DNA of 64,000 nt, from NCBI GenBank assembly GCA_027924585.1, contig BSBM01000261.1, positions 2,683,501 through 2,747,500 of the forward strand, written 5' to 3'. A program made the translations under genes and the position numbers. Each line of letters starts with the position of its first letter. The stretch's first letter is position 1. This document shows, one piece after another, positions 1 through 12,383 of this stretch. A model generated the notes under the pieces. That model ran no database searches. It was given only the letters and a program-made list of their open reading frames with translations, and was not told where the DNA came from. The stretch comes from Larix kaempferi. Lineage: Eukaryota > Streptophyta > Pinopsida > Pinales > Pinaceae.

Positions 1-2293
1 ATGTGGAGCCCAAAATCATAAGAAATATCTCGAAAATCAATTGAATGATTGTTGTTTATTGTGCCAAGAAATCACCAATAATAAAAATTCCAATTGAATC
101 TATCAATAACGCCATTTAAAAATTTTCAAGGTTATATAAATTAAGAGGGCTCACACCTCTTAAATGTTTAGATCCATTCACACTCAAAATATAAGTTGCT
201 AGTGTACTTAAGTGAATAAACATGTATCTTTCTACAATATTAAGATATTGAACAACTTTAATTCATGTCTCAAATGTTTATAGCTAGCTTACGTTATTCA
301 TATTGATTGATATAGCAATTTAGGATCATAAACCACATCAAACTCAAAATACTGAAGACTTTGAAAATTTGTTACTTGAACTTGAAACAATCAAGTTCAT
401 TCACATCAGAAGTAAGTAGAAGTTACCATAAAAAAAATGCAAAGGCACCCAAATACTAAGCACTCTTAGGAGCAATAATAGAGATGGAGTTGAAACACGG
501 AATTAGAAAAGATTGAATCTTATGATTTATAAAGTTATTTGTGCTTCATACACACACACACACATATATATATATGCAATTTTCCTTTACAAAATCGTAA
601 ACATACCATGGCACTAGAGTCATGCACAATTAGGGTTTACATCAGGTCACACAAACCCAATTTTTGTATAATCTGGACCTAGAGGAGTGAACAAATTTAA
701 AATGATTGAATTTCATGACACTATAGGCTTAAGAGGCTAAAATAGTTTAAGCTATGAAATTAATCAATTATGTTTTTTTAACTCTTTAATTTTTTGTAAT
801 ATATTTTAAAAAATTAATATATATTATTGCTGCTCCGAACCCGACGTTTCCTGCAAATTTGGGGAAAGCTTCTAGCTGTACCGGATACTCGTACCCACGT
901 ACCCAACGTACCCGCGTTCCAGAAACTTGTGCAACATAGGTTTTCCTTATTCACAACATCCCCCCCCCCCAACTTGAACAAGAGGCCTTGGAAGATGCAT
1001 TACACCAGAATTTCACCCTTTAATGCTGAATGAGGGCCAGTTAGTGAAGATATAACCCCCCTTGAATGCCATATCTCCAACACCAAGATGGTTCCACAAC
1101 TTGGTGAAGGTGGCCTCTGGTAGTGGTATAGGAGAAGGATTCATTGAAGCACACTGATTGGTTGAAGGTACAGAGGATGGTACAAGCTATATCTGATTGC
1201 AAAGGTGCTGAGTGTAGTACATCCAAGAAGGATCACCATCATAGTATGTAAGGAAGGGATCCATTGAAATATGTGTAGAATAATCTTAAGAAATAGTGGG
1301 ATAGATCTTACAAACTAGTGAATAGAGACTACATCAAAGAAGGTGATAAAATTCTTATACCCCCATAAGAAAAGTGGTCATAAGCCCAAAAGTGTTACTA
1401 TGAACCAACTCCAATAGTTGATAGTTGTGCCTAGCATCACAATCAAATGAAGTATCCATTGGAAAATCACCAACTCTTGTAACATAAACAATGTCCCCAT
1501 ATGTCACAGGGTCAATAATGAGATCATCACACCTAGAATACGTAAAGTCTAATATCCAAAATGCATCACAATATGTGCACTGTTAGGAGAATCTATCAAA
1601 CCCAACAATTGTATAGAAGTTTTCATAGGAGGTACATCGAATTGTAATAGAGAAAGATCCACTATAATAGGTTGATAATCATCCGCAAAAGAATTTTCAG
1701 AAGATTTAGTGGAAATTGAATGTGAACAAAAACTTCATCAAATATAGCATTTGTACGAGAAGGATCATATAGACAATATATTGGAATATGGGCCCATTTA
1801 ATTGATCCAAAAAACCTGAAATGCAAAATTGATGAAGTCATACCTTGATCAAGGGTTTGGCACAATATATCAAACCCATTTGTAGAGTGCACGTCTAGAT
1901 GTGCATTGTAAACTATGTTAGCAGTATCATCTAGAAGATACTCCTTGCACACTACTACTCTTGCAAGTTCTTCAACCTCTTGAAGACAAGCCAAATAATA
2001 CTTGAAGGCACAACTCTTCTTATGACATATTGCATATAGAATTCTTCTATATCATATTTGCCCAAATATAAGTAGCCAAGTGAATAGGGTAATAGGCCAT
2101 TCTAAGGTCATTAGATTCAACAAAGGAAAAGGATCCATAAAGTCTTCAAGAATCCCTTGTATAGACCCAAGAAGGAATTAGTATGATCTCTTCCAAGAAA
2201 TCTGTAGTGTACTATTTCTATAATGGGGTAGCTCAAGATGTAGTCGAAAACATGCAACCCAAAAGAAAACATTGCTGCAAAAATGAAGAAATA
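1..2293. other. Non-coding stretch, probably GLTP intron 1
   Basis: I see no supported gene here. The sequence is AT-rich with a short CA/TA microsatellite near 550-575. A C-run at 960-970 follows a GC-richer patch at 830-935 that repeats the motif CGTACCC and ends in GTGCAACATAG. That patch resembles hAT-type termini seen elsewhere in the window, but I could not find a partner end. Assignment to an intron is inferred from the GLTP exons downstream. Confidence 0.4.
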
Positions 2294-3229
2294 GTGTTGG
2301 ACTAAGCTGCCGGGGAGTGCCCCCCCTCAACGCTTCACTCCCGAAGTGTGCTCCCAGAGGGAGCGATTAGGAAGCGCTCTTAGGAGTGCACTTCCTGATC
2401 GCTCCCTTTTGGGAGCGTTTTTTGGGAGTGTGCTCCTTAGGCAAAAAAAACACTCCCTGCCAAAATAGGGAGTGTCTCTCCCTCACCGCTCCCTCAACGC
2501 TCTTGGATTGCTCCCTCAACGCTTTTGGATCACTCCCTCAATGCTCCCAGGTCACTCCCTCAACGCTCCCTCAGTGCTCCCAGGAGACAAAAAAATGCTC
2601 CTCAATGCTCTCCCTTAGCTCCCGCCAGTTAGAGGCACTTCCTTTTTCTCTCTTGCTTGTGTGAACTAAGACAAGGTTTCAATCATTGGTTTAGGCATGG
2701 CTAGGTTTCCTTTAGTTGATTAAAACACTCACTTAATTTTCTCTCATTCTATTTTTATTTCATTCATTTTATTCCTTTTTTCTAGGGTTTTGAGTGGGAT
2801 GTTTGCTAGTGTTAATAAGCAAATTTGTGAGAGCTTGGAAGGTAGATTGAAGGCTGTTGTTTGTGTGAGATTGGAAGGGAGATTGAAGGCTTGCATAGTT
2901 ACATTCAATCAACGTTGGAGAGCTAAAGAGGTAGGCTATAAAACCCAATATTTGTTTTTTTTTTTTTAATTCCACTATGTTGAATCTTGAATGTTCTCTT
3001 CTACTCTTTCCCATTTCTCCTTCTCCATTATTCTATTGCAGGTAGCAAGTTATTCTCATCTTGGGTCAAAAAGCATGATGTCTATGTGGTTTTTCCTTTT
3101 GGTTCCATTTCAGATTATGATTGTGGTATTGGGAAGTTGAAATACCAATGGTGAGGAGGATGAAGTAAATGGTGTCACATACTATGGAGAGGAAGAAGAA
3201 ATGGAAGGGGATGAAGATAATGAAGCTAA

Positions 3230-4620
3230 CAATGATGATGGACAAAAACAAAAAGAGACTTCAACACCCTTGTGGAAGTATGTGACAAGGCTTGGGTGAA
3301 GAAAAGAGGGTGGAACCACAAAGTTTTTATGCCCCCATTGTAATAAAACTTACACAGTTTCATATACCCATGTGAGAAAGCATCTATGTGGCATTACGCT
3401 ATGGGATGAAGGTAATACTATAGGAGTCAAAACATGTGACACTATGCTAGTGAAAGAGAGAAACAAATACAAGAGGAGGTTGCTCAAAACAAATATAAAA
3501 ATGAAGGGTTGAATCCGAGACCTCAGGCTCACATACAGTGTATGGTGGCCAATCCCCATCCGCCCATGTTAGTGGATTCTCACCTATGCTTAAAACAATA
3601 TCAAATTTCCTTAACAAAAGTTGCAGGGATGATGTGGATGCAATTTTTTTTAGGTTTCTCTATGCATGTGTTGTACCATTGAATGCTCTTCATTCATCCA
3701 ATTGGCATGAAATGGTACAAGCCATCAATGGTGCCCCTAAAGGATACAAGAGCCTCGAGTACAACAAAGCCAAAACCATGGGCTTAACAGGGAAATGGCC
3801 AAAATCCGTAATGCTCTAGGAAATGGTACAAATTGACATGAAATGGTACAGCCATCAATGGTGCCCCTAAAGGATACAAGAGCCTCGAGTACAACAAAGC
3901 CAAAACCATGGGCTTAACAGGGAAAGGGCCAAAATCTGTAATGCTCTAGGACATTTTACAAATGATTGGATTGAATATGGGGTACTGGTATCCATTCACA
4001 TTGTATCTGGTGCATGGAAAAATGTTAAAGGCAGGGCATTGATAAATATTCTTGATGTATTTGCTATTGGTGTGGTCTTCCTTTCATCCCATGACTACTA
4101 TCATACTATGTTACAAGACTGGTAAATATTGCAGAGCCTTTAATTAAAACCATTCAAGAGATTGGGTTGTATAATGTCATTCAAGTCATTGCTAATAACA
4201 CTACTAATTGTAAGGTAGAAAGAGCAATCATTGAGGATATGTACCCTAACATGTTTTCATCAGGGTGTTCGGTTCACACACTGAACCTTTTGATGCATGA
4301 TATTATTGAGATGAAGGACCCTAGTTATAAATAGAATGGTGCATTGTACAAGAGGGCATACAATGCTAAAATTGATTTCCAATCATAGCATGGCCCACCA
4401 CTTTTTTTGCAATCACTCTAGGTTGAAGCTAGTTAAGATTGCAAAGACCATATTTGCTAGCTACTACCTCATCTTTAGGCGCCCTTTGAAGTAAAAGAGG
4501 CATTGGCTAGTATGGTCTCAAGTGATTCATGGTAGGGTTTGAAAGACAGGGTTGCATCGACATCTGTTGGACATGAATTTCAGGAGGTGGAGGATACTAT
4601 TCTTGATGGGTAGTTTTGGG
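3230..4620 (+). pseudogene. hAT transposase relic (BED finger plus DUF659-like)
   Basis: Broken frames keep the order of a plant hAT transposase. First comes a PLWKYVTR motif followed by a BED-type zinc finger with CPHC and HVRKHLC at about 3330-3395. Then come segments resembling DUF659 proteins (SSNWHEMVQAINGAP near 3695-3740; NCKVERAIIEDMYPNMFSSG near 4208-4267). Many in-frame stops and frameshifts, and an internal duplication, rule out a working protein. Family assignment is from motif recall, not a search. The relic sits inside the element bounded by the GTGTTGGA duplication. Confidence 0.72.
3700..3950 (+). repeat. 131-bp tandem duplication within the hAT relic
   Basis: The segment starting AATTGGCATGAAATGGTACA at 3700 repeats from 3831 with few mismatches, ending at the shared GCTCTAGG near 3950. 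It duplicates part of the DUF659-like coding sequence, so it arose after or during decay of the transposase. Confidence 0.85.
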
Positions 4621-5341
4621 CATAGGTTAGGTTTGTTCTTGGTTGTCAGTTTGAAGTTTGAAGTTTGAACCTACCTTTGAAGTTTGAATTGTTGGTTACA
4701 TCTTAAAATTCTCTGGTAATGAATATAATGCTCTATTTCATTTTGTGGTTGATGTTATTTGTTAGAGTTTGCTGATGGCAAATCACGACAATGTTATAAG
4801 TTATAGATGCTTGATGATTGATGGTATTAGTGTACTAAATGGTTGATGATTTAATAATCATCATTAATCCAATAGTTAGATCTATGTTTTCATGTCTTCT
4901 ACAACTAATTTGGCATTCTCCATGTTTTTTAATATATATGTACCAAAATATATTAAAATATGTATTATATAAAAAATGCTCGCAAAACAGAGGCTTTTAA
5001 AAATTTCGCTTCTCGCTCCTTGCTCCAAACAACCTTGGTGTTGGATTTAGAATGGAGGGAAAAACCCTAGGAGGCCCTAAGAGATGATCAAGGAACCCTA
5101 TATCCTCAGCCCTTATGGCAATGCCTTTAGAAAAAAATCTATAGATACCCTTTAGTAGAAATCAAATATGGAAACCCTAGTTACATATCCTTTAGGGCAA
5201 TACCACTAGCCAAAAAATCTCCAAAAAACTGCTGCTGAAAAATCAGACCTAGAAACCCTAGTACTGCAGCCATAAAAGTGATGCCAACAATCAATAGTCT
5301 CCAAATTGTTGTTGAAATAAATTATCAAGTAAAGTTTAAAC

Positions 5342-6813
5342 CAATGTTGACAGATTCAGACTCTACAAAGACTCGACTGGCTTAGGACTCGACCGACTCG
5401 ACGACTCGAATAAGACTCGACAAATAGAAAAAAAATTCAATATAGTAAATTTTATGCACAAAAAACATACTAGTGACATTTCTAATCCATATAAGTTATA
5501 AAACCACATTCTATCCAGAAATTCATTAGATAATCTCATAAAAAATGATAATACAACATTTGACACTCCATATTTGTATGCAAAATAGTGAATTGAAAGA
5601 TGATTCCTTGAACAAATTCACAAATAGTACCAAGTTCAATTACATAATGCAAAACATAATTTTTATGTTCTTTGCCTTGCTGTTTACTCATGACAATCCC
5701 TAAAAAAAGGTAACTCTATCCTCCAGTTGCAAACTCATCCTATAGCTGCTTTCAACTAAGCCGACCTCCTCAAAACAACAACTTTCATTACATAATCTTC
5801 AAAGGGAAACAAGTCATGCATGTCTGTTTCAAATAGGCAATCCACAACGAATTAGACCCTCCAATTAAAGCAAACAAAGCAAACTCTCCAATGTGGAAAC
5901 CTCCCAAACCTTGAAATGCATGGCATAGTTTGTCAAGGGCAAAATACAAAACAACATGGGCAGGATATAATTAGTAACTTCTATGCCTAGACATGCCATT
6001 TCCTTCTCCATCTAATCACTCATAAATTTGAGCAGTAGGTAAGCATAACTAGTGCTCTCATCCTCATGCTATCTGAGTAACCTTCTTCTTGAGCGTGTAT
6101 CTCCCCTTTCTATCTGCCTAGGCATAACATCAAACCTCTATTTGTCTTAGGAAGATCAATTTTATTCAATCTTATGAGCTTGTCTTGTCACCACTATTCC
6201 ACGTGATGACTATGGTTATCCTGTAAAAGAATGGTGAGGATCCTCACGCCTGTTTGCAATTTATTGTGGAAAGAGATCTTTGTCAACACAATCACTCTGT
6301 AGACCGCTAACAGTTGATCTGGGTTACAATATATAGTTCTTCTCCAGGAATTATGATCTTGCATAGGGTTGTCTATAGATGTATCAACAACTTGAACCCA
6401 AAATCGAGTTCTATGGAGGTGCCTTAAGAATTTTCTGCAGATTGCTCTCTTTTTCTTTGTTAGGTCTACCAAATCCTATGTTTGACTCCTTTCAATTGCA
6501 TAAATCATAAATGTCATCACTTGTAGCTTTATCCCATTTGATTTTGTGTTTTTCTTCTTCAACTCTAATTTGGCCATGTGAAATAAGTACAATGGTCAAT
6601 GGAGCAATGTCTCAGCGGAGTCTAGCAAGTCTCGGTCGAGTCTGGTGAGTCTTAGTCGAGCCTAGCGAGTCTTAGGCTTCAGCTGAGTATGGCGAGTCTC
6701 AGCTGAGTCAGTCAAGTTTGGTGAGTGGCGAGTCTCTGCCGAGTACTCGTTTCGTAGTAGACTCGTGCAAACTTGCCAGACTCGGTGAGTCTTTGGTGAG
6801 TCTAGTAACATTG
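5342..6813. mobile_element. Non-autonomous hAT element with GACTCG subterminal repeats
   Basis: The 1472-bp element is bounded by the 8-bp duplication GTTTAAAC at 5334-5341 and 6814-6821. Inverted termini begin CAATGTTGACAG on the left and CAATGTTACTAG on the right complement, each soon followed by AGACTC. Both ends carry dense GACTCG/CGAGTC repeats (5350-5420 and 6610-6800). No transposase frame is recognisable inside. Confidence 0.88.
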
Positions 6814-6821
6814 GTTTAAAC

Positions 6822-7847
6822 CGATGTTACCAAAATCGGAATTGGCAAGGCAAAAGAGTCAAAGTATTGTATCGGATTGGGAAAAAATCATCGAGTACAT
6901 AAAATAAAATACACATTTTGAATTAAAAAAAGCATTTTTTATTCAAGATATCAATAGATGTCCAAAATATATCAATCATCATCCATAAGATGGGCACACA
7001 TAGGTAAATCATTGCCTATATTGGGATCATATTCATCAATAGAACTTAGTGCCCCCCTCCTCTTGGATCTAGCCCCTGCCTCTACCTCGAATCTCGAAGT
7101 TGATCCTCCAAGGACATTAGTCAACACCCTACAATTTTGATGAAATTTCCTAATCCAAGCACCCTACAATTTTGATGAAATTTCCTAATCCAAGCGTTAA
7201 AATAAGGTAGAATTAGAAAAAATTTCCCATGCTTAATAAGTGATTTTGCTTGACTGAAGGCTACATTTTGATTAAGGTCGTGATAGAGGTGTTCAACAAT
7301 CAACACCACCAACATCAAGGTACTTAGCGAGGTTGATGTGCTTGATTAAATGCTAATCCCTTACCCTCATGCATGATAGAATCCAGTGGAAACGTTGCAA
7401 TCTTGAAATCTTGAAAATTGTTAAGTTTGTTGAATTTTGAATGGGATTTAAAATTCTACTTTTTGCATATGAACTCTGATGAGGTTGGAACCACTCTCAA
7501 ACATCTTGAAACAATTAATGGTAATGTTAAAAATTTAAGTAAAATGATAGAATTTAATATTACCATTATTACTGAACACCTCCAGTAGGCAGACACAGCT
7601 CTAGCAAGCAAAATAATGACCAAATACAGTCAAAATCGGTCTTAAAAACCTTTCCTAGGTGAGTGCTTAAAATAATGGAGCTTTAAATCACGAGTTAGGG
7701 AAAAAATTGCAAATTTGACTTGTGTTGATCGAGTCAAACTTGGCCAACCCAAGTTTGGCTCGACCCAAACTGAATCGGGTCGTTTTGAGTGCGATCCCAA
7801 TCAAACTTGTGATTTTCTGAGTTTGACTTGCGATTCCTGTTACATTG
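6822..7847. mobile_element. Non-autonomous hAT element in the same target site
   Basis: This 1026-bp element begins CGATGTTACC directly after the right GTTTAAAC of its neighbour and ends GTTACATTG directly before a third GTTTAAAC at 7848-7855. The termini are imperfect inverted repeats (CGATGTTAC versus CAATGTAAC). The interior (about 6985-7550) is a module also found at 17.3-18.4, 22.9-23.2 and 39.1-39.65 kb. A 36-bp direct duplication (CACCCTACAATTTTGATGAA...) lies at 7125-7196. Confidence 0.82.
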
Positions 7848-7855
7848 GTTTAAAC

Positions 7856-8712
7856 CCTAATGTTGGGTGCGCCAATCTATGGACAAGATCAGAACATCTT
7901 TGTAATTAGTGCAGAAGATGGCTAGATACAACTAATAAAGTGCCTTTACAACCAACAGAACATAATGAAACAACCTCGATATTTCTTTGATTAGTGTTTT
8001 TCTGCATGCCAAGTATGATCACAAAAATAACAACATGAACAACCAATAAAAAACCCTAAATGCATAGTTAAATGAATAGGGAAGGTTCACACCTGCTTTG
8101 ATACCATGTTGAGATCACAAACAGAAAGAGGGGATCAATAGAACCAAAAATGGCAACCCAAAAACCTGCAAGTAGAAGAGAAAAACCAGCACTAAAGTAA
8201 TGCTAGAGGGTGAAAGATTCCCAAGCACGAGTGTGCTATACACATGAGATGCACAAATGCACATAAAAGAGAAAATATGCCTACCATAAGAGAATGCCAA
8301 AGACGTAGTGCCTGCATGCTCAAAACGCTTGTTTTAGAGAGTCTTAGCTCAATGATCAAAAAGATTAATAAATGAGATTTGAGTTGTGTATTTATACACC
8401 ACTCAAGTAGGGCATCTTCCCAAGAGGGGCTATGGGCCCACATAAGTAGGTGTGCTCTCCAAGAGGGTTTTGAGCCTACATATCAAAGTTGACTAGGTTG
8501 GCTGTAACCATAACCTAGTATTACAATAAATGATGGCCTTAGCCATAATTAATGCCTAACCAAATGCATTAATGACACACTATGAGGTGGTTGTGGCCAA
8601 GTGAGGATTACACCATTCTCAGCAAATTGAACATGTTAATATCATTTTATATGATGGTTTATTAAAGAGTCTTTTTGCCTTTGTTGGGTTGCTTCTTTTG
8701 GGTTCTTGTTCA
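7856..8712. other. Unassigned non-coding stretch
   Basis: I see no gene or bounded repeat in this interval. A sequence resembling the junction of an LTR and a primer-binding site (GATACCATGTTGAGATCACA near 8100) suggests an old minus-strand LTR retrotransposon remnant, but no second LTR or target duplication was found. Confidence 0.3.
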
Positions 8713-8720
8713 CTATAACC

Positions 8721-8834
8721 CAAGGTTACAAGAACTGAACCGGTGGTCGAATCGGCCAACCCCGAAAACCGGAACCGGACCGAAATTGGGAAAAAAACCG
8801 GCCACCAAAAATACATAAAATGTTCAAATTTTCA

Positions 8835-8871
<37 letters not shown>

Positions 8872-9629
8872 TGTTCAACCATGTGAATCCATACCATTAT
8901 ACACAAATTTGCAAAAAGGGCTCCTGTATGTAATTTGCTAGGTGCCATACTGAGCATATTTCACTTGAATCATATGTCTAACAGGCTGAGGAAATTGTTG
9001 TTGTTGAAAGGACTGTTTCAAGGCTGTTGTAACAGACTGTCACCTTGGAGCATGCCCACAAAAGTTTCCTTTAACTACACAGTTAGCTCAGAATTGCTGT
9101 TAGGGCTGCTCAAAGCCTCTTTACTGCTATACGTAACTGCTATTACGTGTATTTTATTGCTATTATGATGATATAACCAGGACTGTTGTAGGTACTTAGC
9201 ATACTCTTTCAAGGTTGCTACACTTCCCAAGAATGTCAAGAATGATTCTTAACTCAAAATACTCAAATGAATAGTGTGAGAGAAATAGAGGGGTTGGGGT
9301 TGCTTTTATAGCTTTCTTAAGGGCTTAGGGTTGCTTTTATAGCTTTCTTAAGGGCTTAGGGTTATCTAGAACCTTCCCCACTCAACCAACATTTTTATTT
9401 ATTAAAAAAGATTAAAAAAATGACCTCTTAAGTGTCGTATAGTTCTGTACTGAACCGAAACTGGTAAAACTGGCTGGAACCAGCCGGTTCCGTATGGAAC
9501 CAGTCAGAACCGGCCGGTTTTTTACGGAATCAGTCATTTCCGGTTGAGATGCTGATTTGAACCTGTGATGACTCTGAACTGGTCGGATTGACCGGTTTTG
9601 CTGGTTCCAGTCCGTTTTTTGTAACCTTG
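8721..9629. mobile_element. Non-autonomous hAT element with ACCGG subterminal repeats
   Basis: The 909-bp element has a perfect 11-bp terminal inverted repeat, CAAGGTTACAA, and a perfect 8-bp target duplication, CTATAACC, at 8713-8720 and 9630-9637. Both ends are packed with ACCGG/CCGGTT motifs (8738-8805 and 9450-9612). A pure TA run sits at about 8839-8869. No coding sequence is recognisable. Confidence 0.92.
9300..9361. repeat. 31-bp tandem duplication
   Basis: Two exact adjacent copies of a 31-bp unit beginning TTGCTTTTATAGCTTTCTTA lie inside the hAT element. Probably a replication-slippage product. Confidence 0.9.
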
Positions 9630-10068
9630 CTATAACCTGTGATAACAGGCTCACATACATGGTCTTCCCTCTCAAGAAATGAAATGGATTAGCTCAAATG
9701 TGGCTTGCTTCCTTTCATGTCTGGAGCAGCGAAAAACCAAAATGTCCAACCATAATCAACTCTCCTGGAAGGTTTGGTTTATGGCATTGTTATTTGTTTT
9801 AAGATGTACTCATCATTTTTTAGACAAAACTTCTGTTGCAGTTGTGGTTTTTATATGCATAAACTGTTAGATTTGTACTGAGACATTCAATGCATTATTT
9901 TATAGTAGATTGTTCATGCCACCTTCAACTTCTGTAAGTTTTGTCATCTGCCTTTAGGCTTCAATGTGGAAAATAGGTACTTGTATTTGCTCAAGTGTAT
10001 ACTTTTTTATGGAAATGTTTGATGGAGCTAATGCATTGATGCTGTTGATAATGTTTGACCTCATGCAG

Positions 10069-10124
10069 ACAAGTTTGGCGCTGCTATGGCACTTGTGAAA
10101 TCTGACATTGGTGGCAACATTTCG
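10069..10124 (+). CDS. GLTP1: Glycolipid transfer protein, internal exon
   Basis: This 56-bp exon encodes KFGAAMALVKSDIGGNIS after the last two bases of a split codon, probably Asp. It matches what I recall of plant GLTP1, a small all-helical cytosolic protein that moves glycolipids between membranes. The D-I-G-G-N segment holds the Asp and Asn that contact the sugar headgroup in this family. Splice sites are good: CTCATGCAG before AC, and TTCG followed by GTAATT. The exon ends on a complete codon (phase 0), and the next exon begins on one at 47507. Identification rests on the match of the two exons in order, not on a database search. The start codon exon was not found upstream and probably lies outside the window. 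Confidence 0.85.
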
Positions 10125-11428
10125 GTAATTTTAGATTTTCCTTGATGCATTTTGAACTAAGAAACTGATATAGAGACACACTTGAAATATTGAAAGGATG
10201 CTCTCATCACTTTCATTCGTTTTTTCATATTGCTCTATCTTATCATTTGCCATTTGGTTGGATGTCTGAGTTTGTCTTAAAACATATGTAATGTTCGGTT
10301 AATCTACTATTCATGTTCATATAGGACCTGATCTGTGCTAAATTTTAGGTGATTTTCAAACGAAGAAATTCATTAACCACTTTCATTTATTATGTCAAAA
10401 ACTCAAGTCTGTTACCAATTTGGAAGTGTATTGTTGCTTTCTGGTATGTCTCTATGTTTATTAATTTCCATAGGGAGAATAATCTCATGAATTGTTTTTA
10501 GTTACGATGCAGATGTTGAGCTTGGGCCTTGAGCTAGGATTTATATAGATCCTGCTACTCTCTCCTTTCTTGCCATTTGTATCTCCTCTGTTTTGTTAAT
10601 ATCTAGCATCTATGAGTGTTCTAGAGTCTGGGCATTCCCATAGTGTGTTGACTATTGATTGTATTGTCTATTTCCGTTGACCTTTTCTTGGTCAGCTGTG
10701 GACACTAATAAAATTATCTTATCTTTATTCACTTGGTCCAGCAGGGCAATATTATTCCACCATTAATAAATGTTGCTATGGTTGAAGCCTTGATGGCAGG
10801 GTAATATGACATTGATGCAGTATTTGATGCATAATTTTTTATCCTATGGCAATAGCATCACATTTATTTTATTGCCTTTGCTAGACAACAATCCTTTAAT
10901 TTTATGATCACTATCATATCTTCCATCAGGAAACCTACAATTTGGAATATCTATACCAGGGATGTTAATTATTACTTTCTTAGTGCTAATCCTTATTCAT
11001 GTTATCTTGATCAGGTCATCGGTGTTTTAGTCATTCCCTGCTTCTTTTATAATTACATTGCCATCTGTTAAGGTATCTGTAGTGCATATATCATAAGAAT
11101 CCACTGTTTAAATTGTTGAAGGTGATACTGCTTTCACTTTTGTGTTTTTCAACATCTTCCTGTCATGGTTCTTGAGCTGTTTCACCACCTTTTCTTGGGA
11201 ATCTACCTTATCTCTTGTATATCCTTCTCACCAACTTTCATCACTTGAGATGGCAATTTTTCTCTTCATTTGATCCTTTTCAAAGATGCATGCAAAATAG
11301 TGAAGAAGAGATCATCAAATAACAAATAGGAATAGTAGACCACCCAGCTTCTGGAATAATTTGGTTTGCCAAATCTTCTTCAATATTTACTTGATTGCCA
11401 CCATTCATTACTTTGATGTTTACCTGCT
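10125..11428. other. Unique-looking intron sequence
   Basis: I recognise no repeat or gene between the first GLTP exon and the tandem copies that start near 11429. A cryptic exon-like segment at 10742-10800 is discussed under rejected items. Confidence 0.4.
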
Positions 11429-12383
11429 AAAGGTGGTCCTCAAATCATTTGAACAACCACAGCAGCAAATGGAGATCAGGCTTTCTTTTTGCAACAACAC
11501 TGGTCTGAGACAAATTGATTCCCAAATCTTCAATATTTAATTGATTGCCAACATTCATTGCTCTGGAGCTAAGTTCCACGAAATATGGAAACATGTACAA
11601 GTTTCGGAATCGGGAATGCTCGGAAATGTCCCTCCCCCCCGCCAAATGGGTACCTTAGGGGAAACATGGCGTGTGTGTATAATTTTAAATAACACATTAT
11701 CTTGCAATAAAATAAGAATGCTAGGTTAATTTGTAGGGAGGTTTAGAAATGACATATTTTGTCTTCATTTACCATAGAAGATGGTTTTTTAGACTTCCCA
11801 TGGATCCCATGCCCTTCATGGGCAGTTGGGGATTTCCCAGAAGTTTCTGAGTTTCCGGAGTTTCCAGTACCGATATGTAGGCAGTGTAGGAGTTTCCTGC
11901 AACATAGCTTTGTGGTTTGCCTGCAAAAAGCTGTCCCCAAATCATTTGCATAGCCACAATAGCAAATGTAGATTAGGTTTTCTTTTTGCAGCAAGAAAGG
12001 TTGAGAGAAATTTATTGATCCTTTTGATGTAACTATGGTTTGGAGTGAAACCCAGGCCGAGAAAATGGATTCTGACCATTGAGGTGCTTCGTAGACCTAG
12101 AAAATTGCTGCAGCCTGTGAGTTTCTGGTACCGATATGTGGGCAATTTAGGAGTTTTGTGCAACATAGCTTTGAGGTTTGCCTGCAAAACGCTGTCCCTC
12201 AAATCATTTGCACAACTACAATAGCAAATGAAGATTAGGTTTTCTTTTTGCAGCAACAGTGGTTGAAACTTGAGACAAATTGATTGATCCTTTTGATGTA
12301 ACTATGGTTTGGAGTGAAACCCAGGCTAAGAAAATGGATTCTGACCATTGAGGTGCTTCGTAGACCTAGCTGCAGCCTGCAAC
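11429..12383. repeat. Tandem repeat of about 261 bp, two full copies plus one partial
   Basis: Copy B (from about 11858) and copy C (from 12119) share long stretches such as GATCCTTTTGATGTAACTAT and the block around GAGGTGCTTCGTAGACCTAG, at roughly 85-90% identity by eye. A partial copy A at about 11429-11565 shares CTCAAATCATTTG and the TTTCTTTTTGCA block. Between A and B, 11571-11857 has hAT-end-like sequence (CTAAGTTCCACGAAA) and may be an insertion. No protein function is apparent. Confidence 0.75.

Larger units (their letters stand above)
2302..5037 (+). mobile_element. hAT DNA transposon with decayed transposase
   Basis: The 2736-bp element is flanked by a perfect 8-bp target duplication, GTGTTGGA, at 2294-2301 and 5038-5045, the hallmark of hAT transposition. 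Imperfect terminal inverted repeats are visible (CTAAGCTGCCGGGGAG and, on the other strand, CAAGGTTGTTTGGAG). The left subterminal region at 2310-2620 is crowded with GGGAGCG/CGCTCCC motifs, and the right end carries a few, as expected of transposase-binding sites. Remains of a plus-strand transposase lie inside. Confidence 0.88.

Noticed and set aside
2466-2640. Coding frame over the repeated CTCCCTCAACGCT motifs
   Set aside because: This is the subterminal repeat region of a hAT element, not a gene.
3704-3819. Complete small host gene
   Set aside because: The frame is a piece of the DUF659-like hAT transposase inside an element bounded by GTGTTGGA duplications.
10742-10800. Exon-like segment encoding GNIIPPLINVAMVEALMAG between AG and GTAATA, 0.6 kb after the first GLTP exon
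   Set aside because: Its length (59 bp, or 56 bp with the next AG) is not a multiple of three, so including it would shift the frame before the second exon. The peptide also has no place in GLTP. It could be a poison exon, but nothing supports use.
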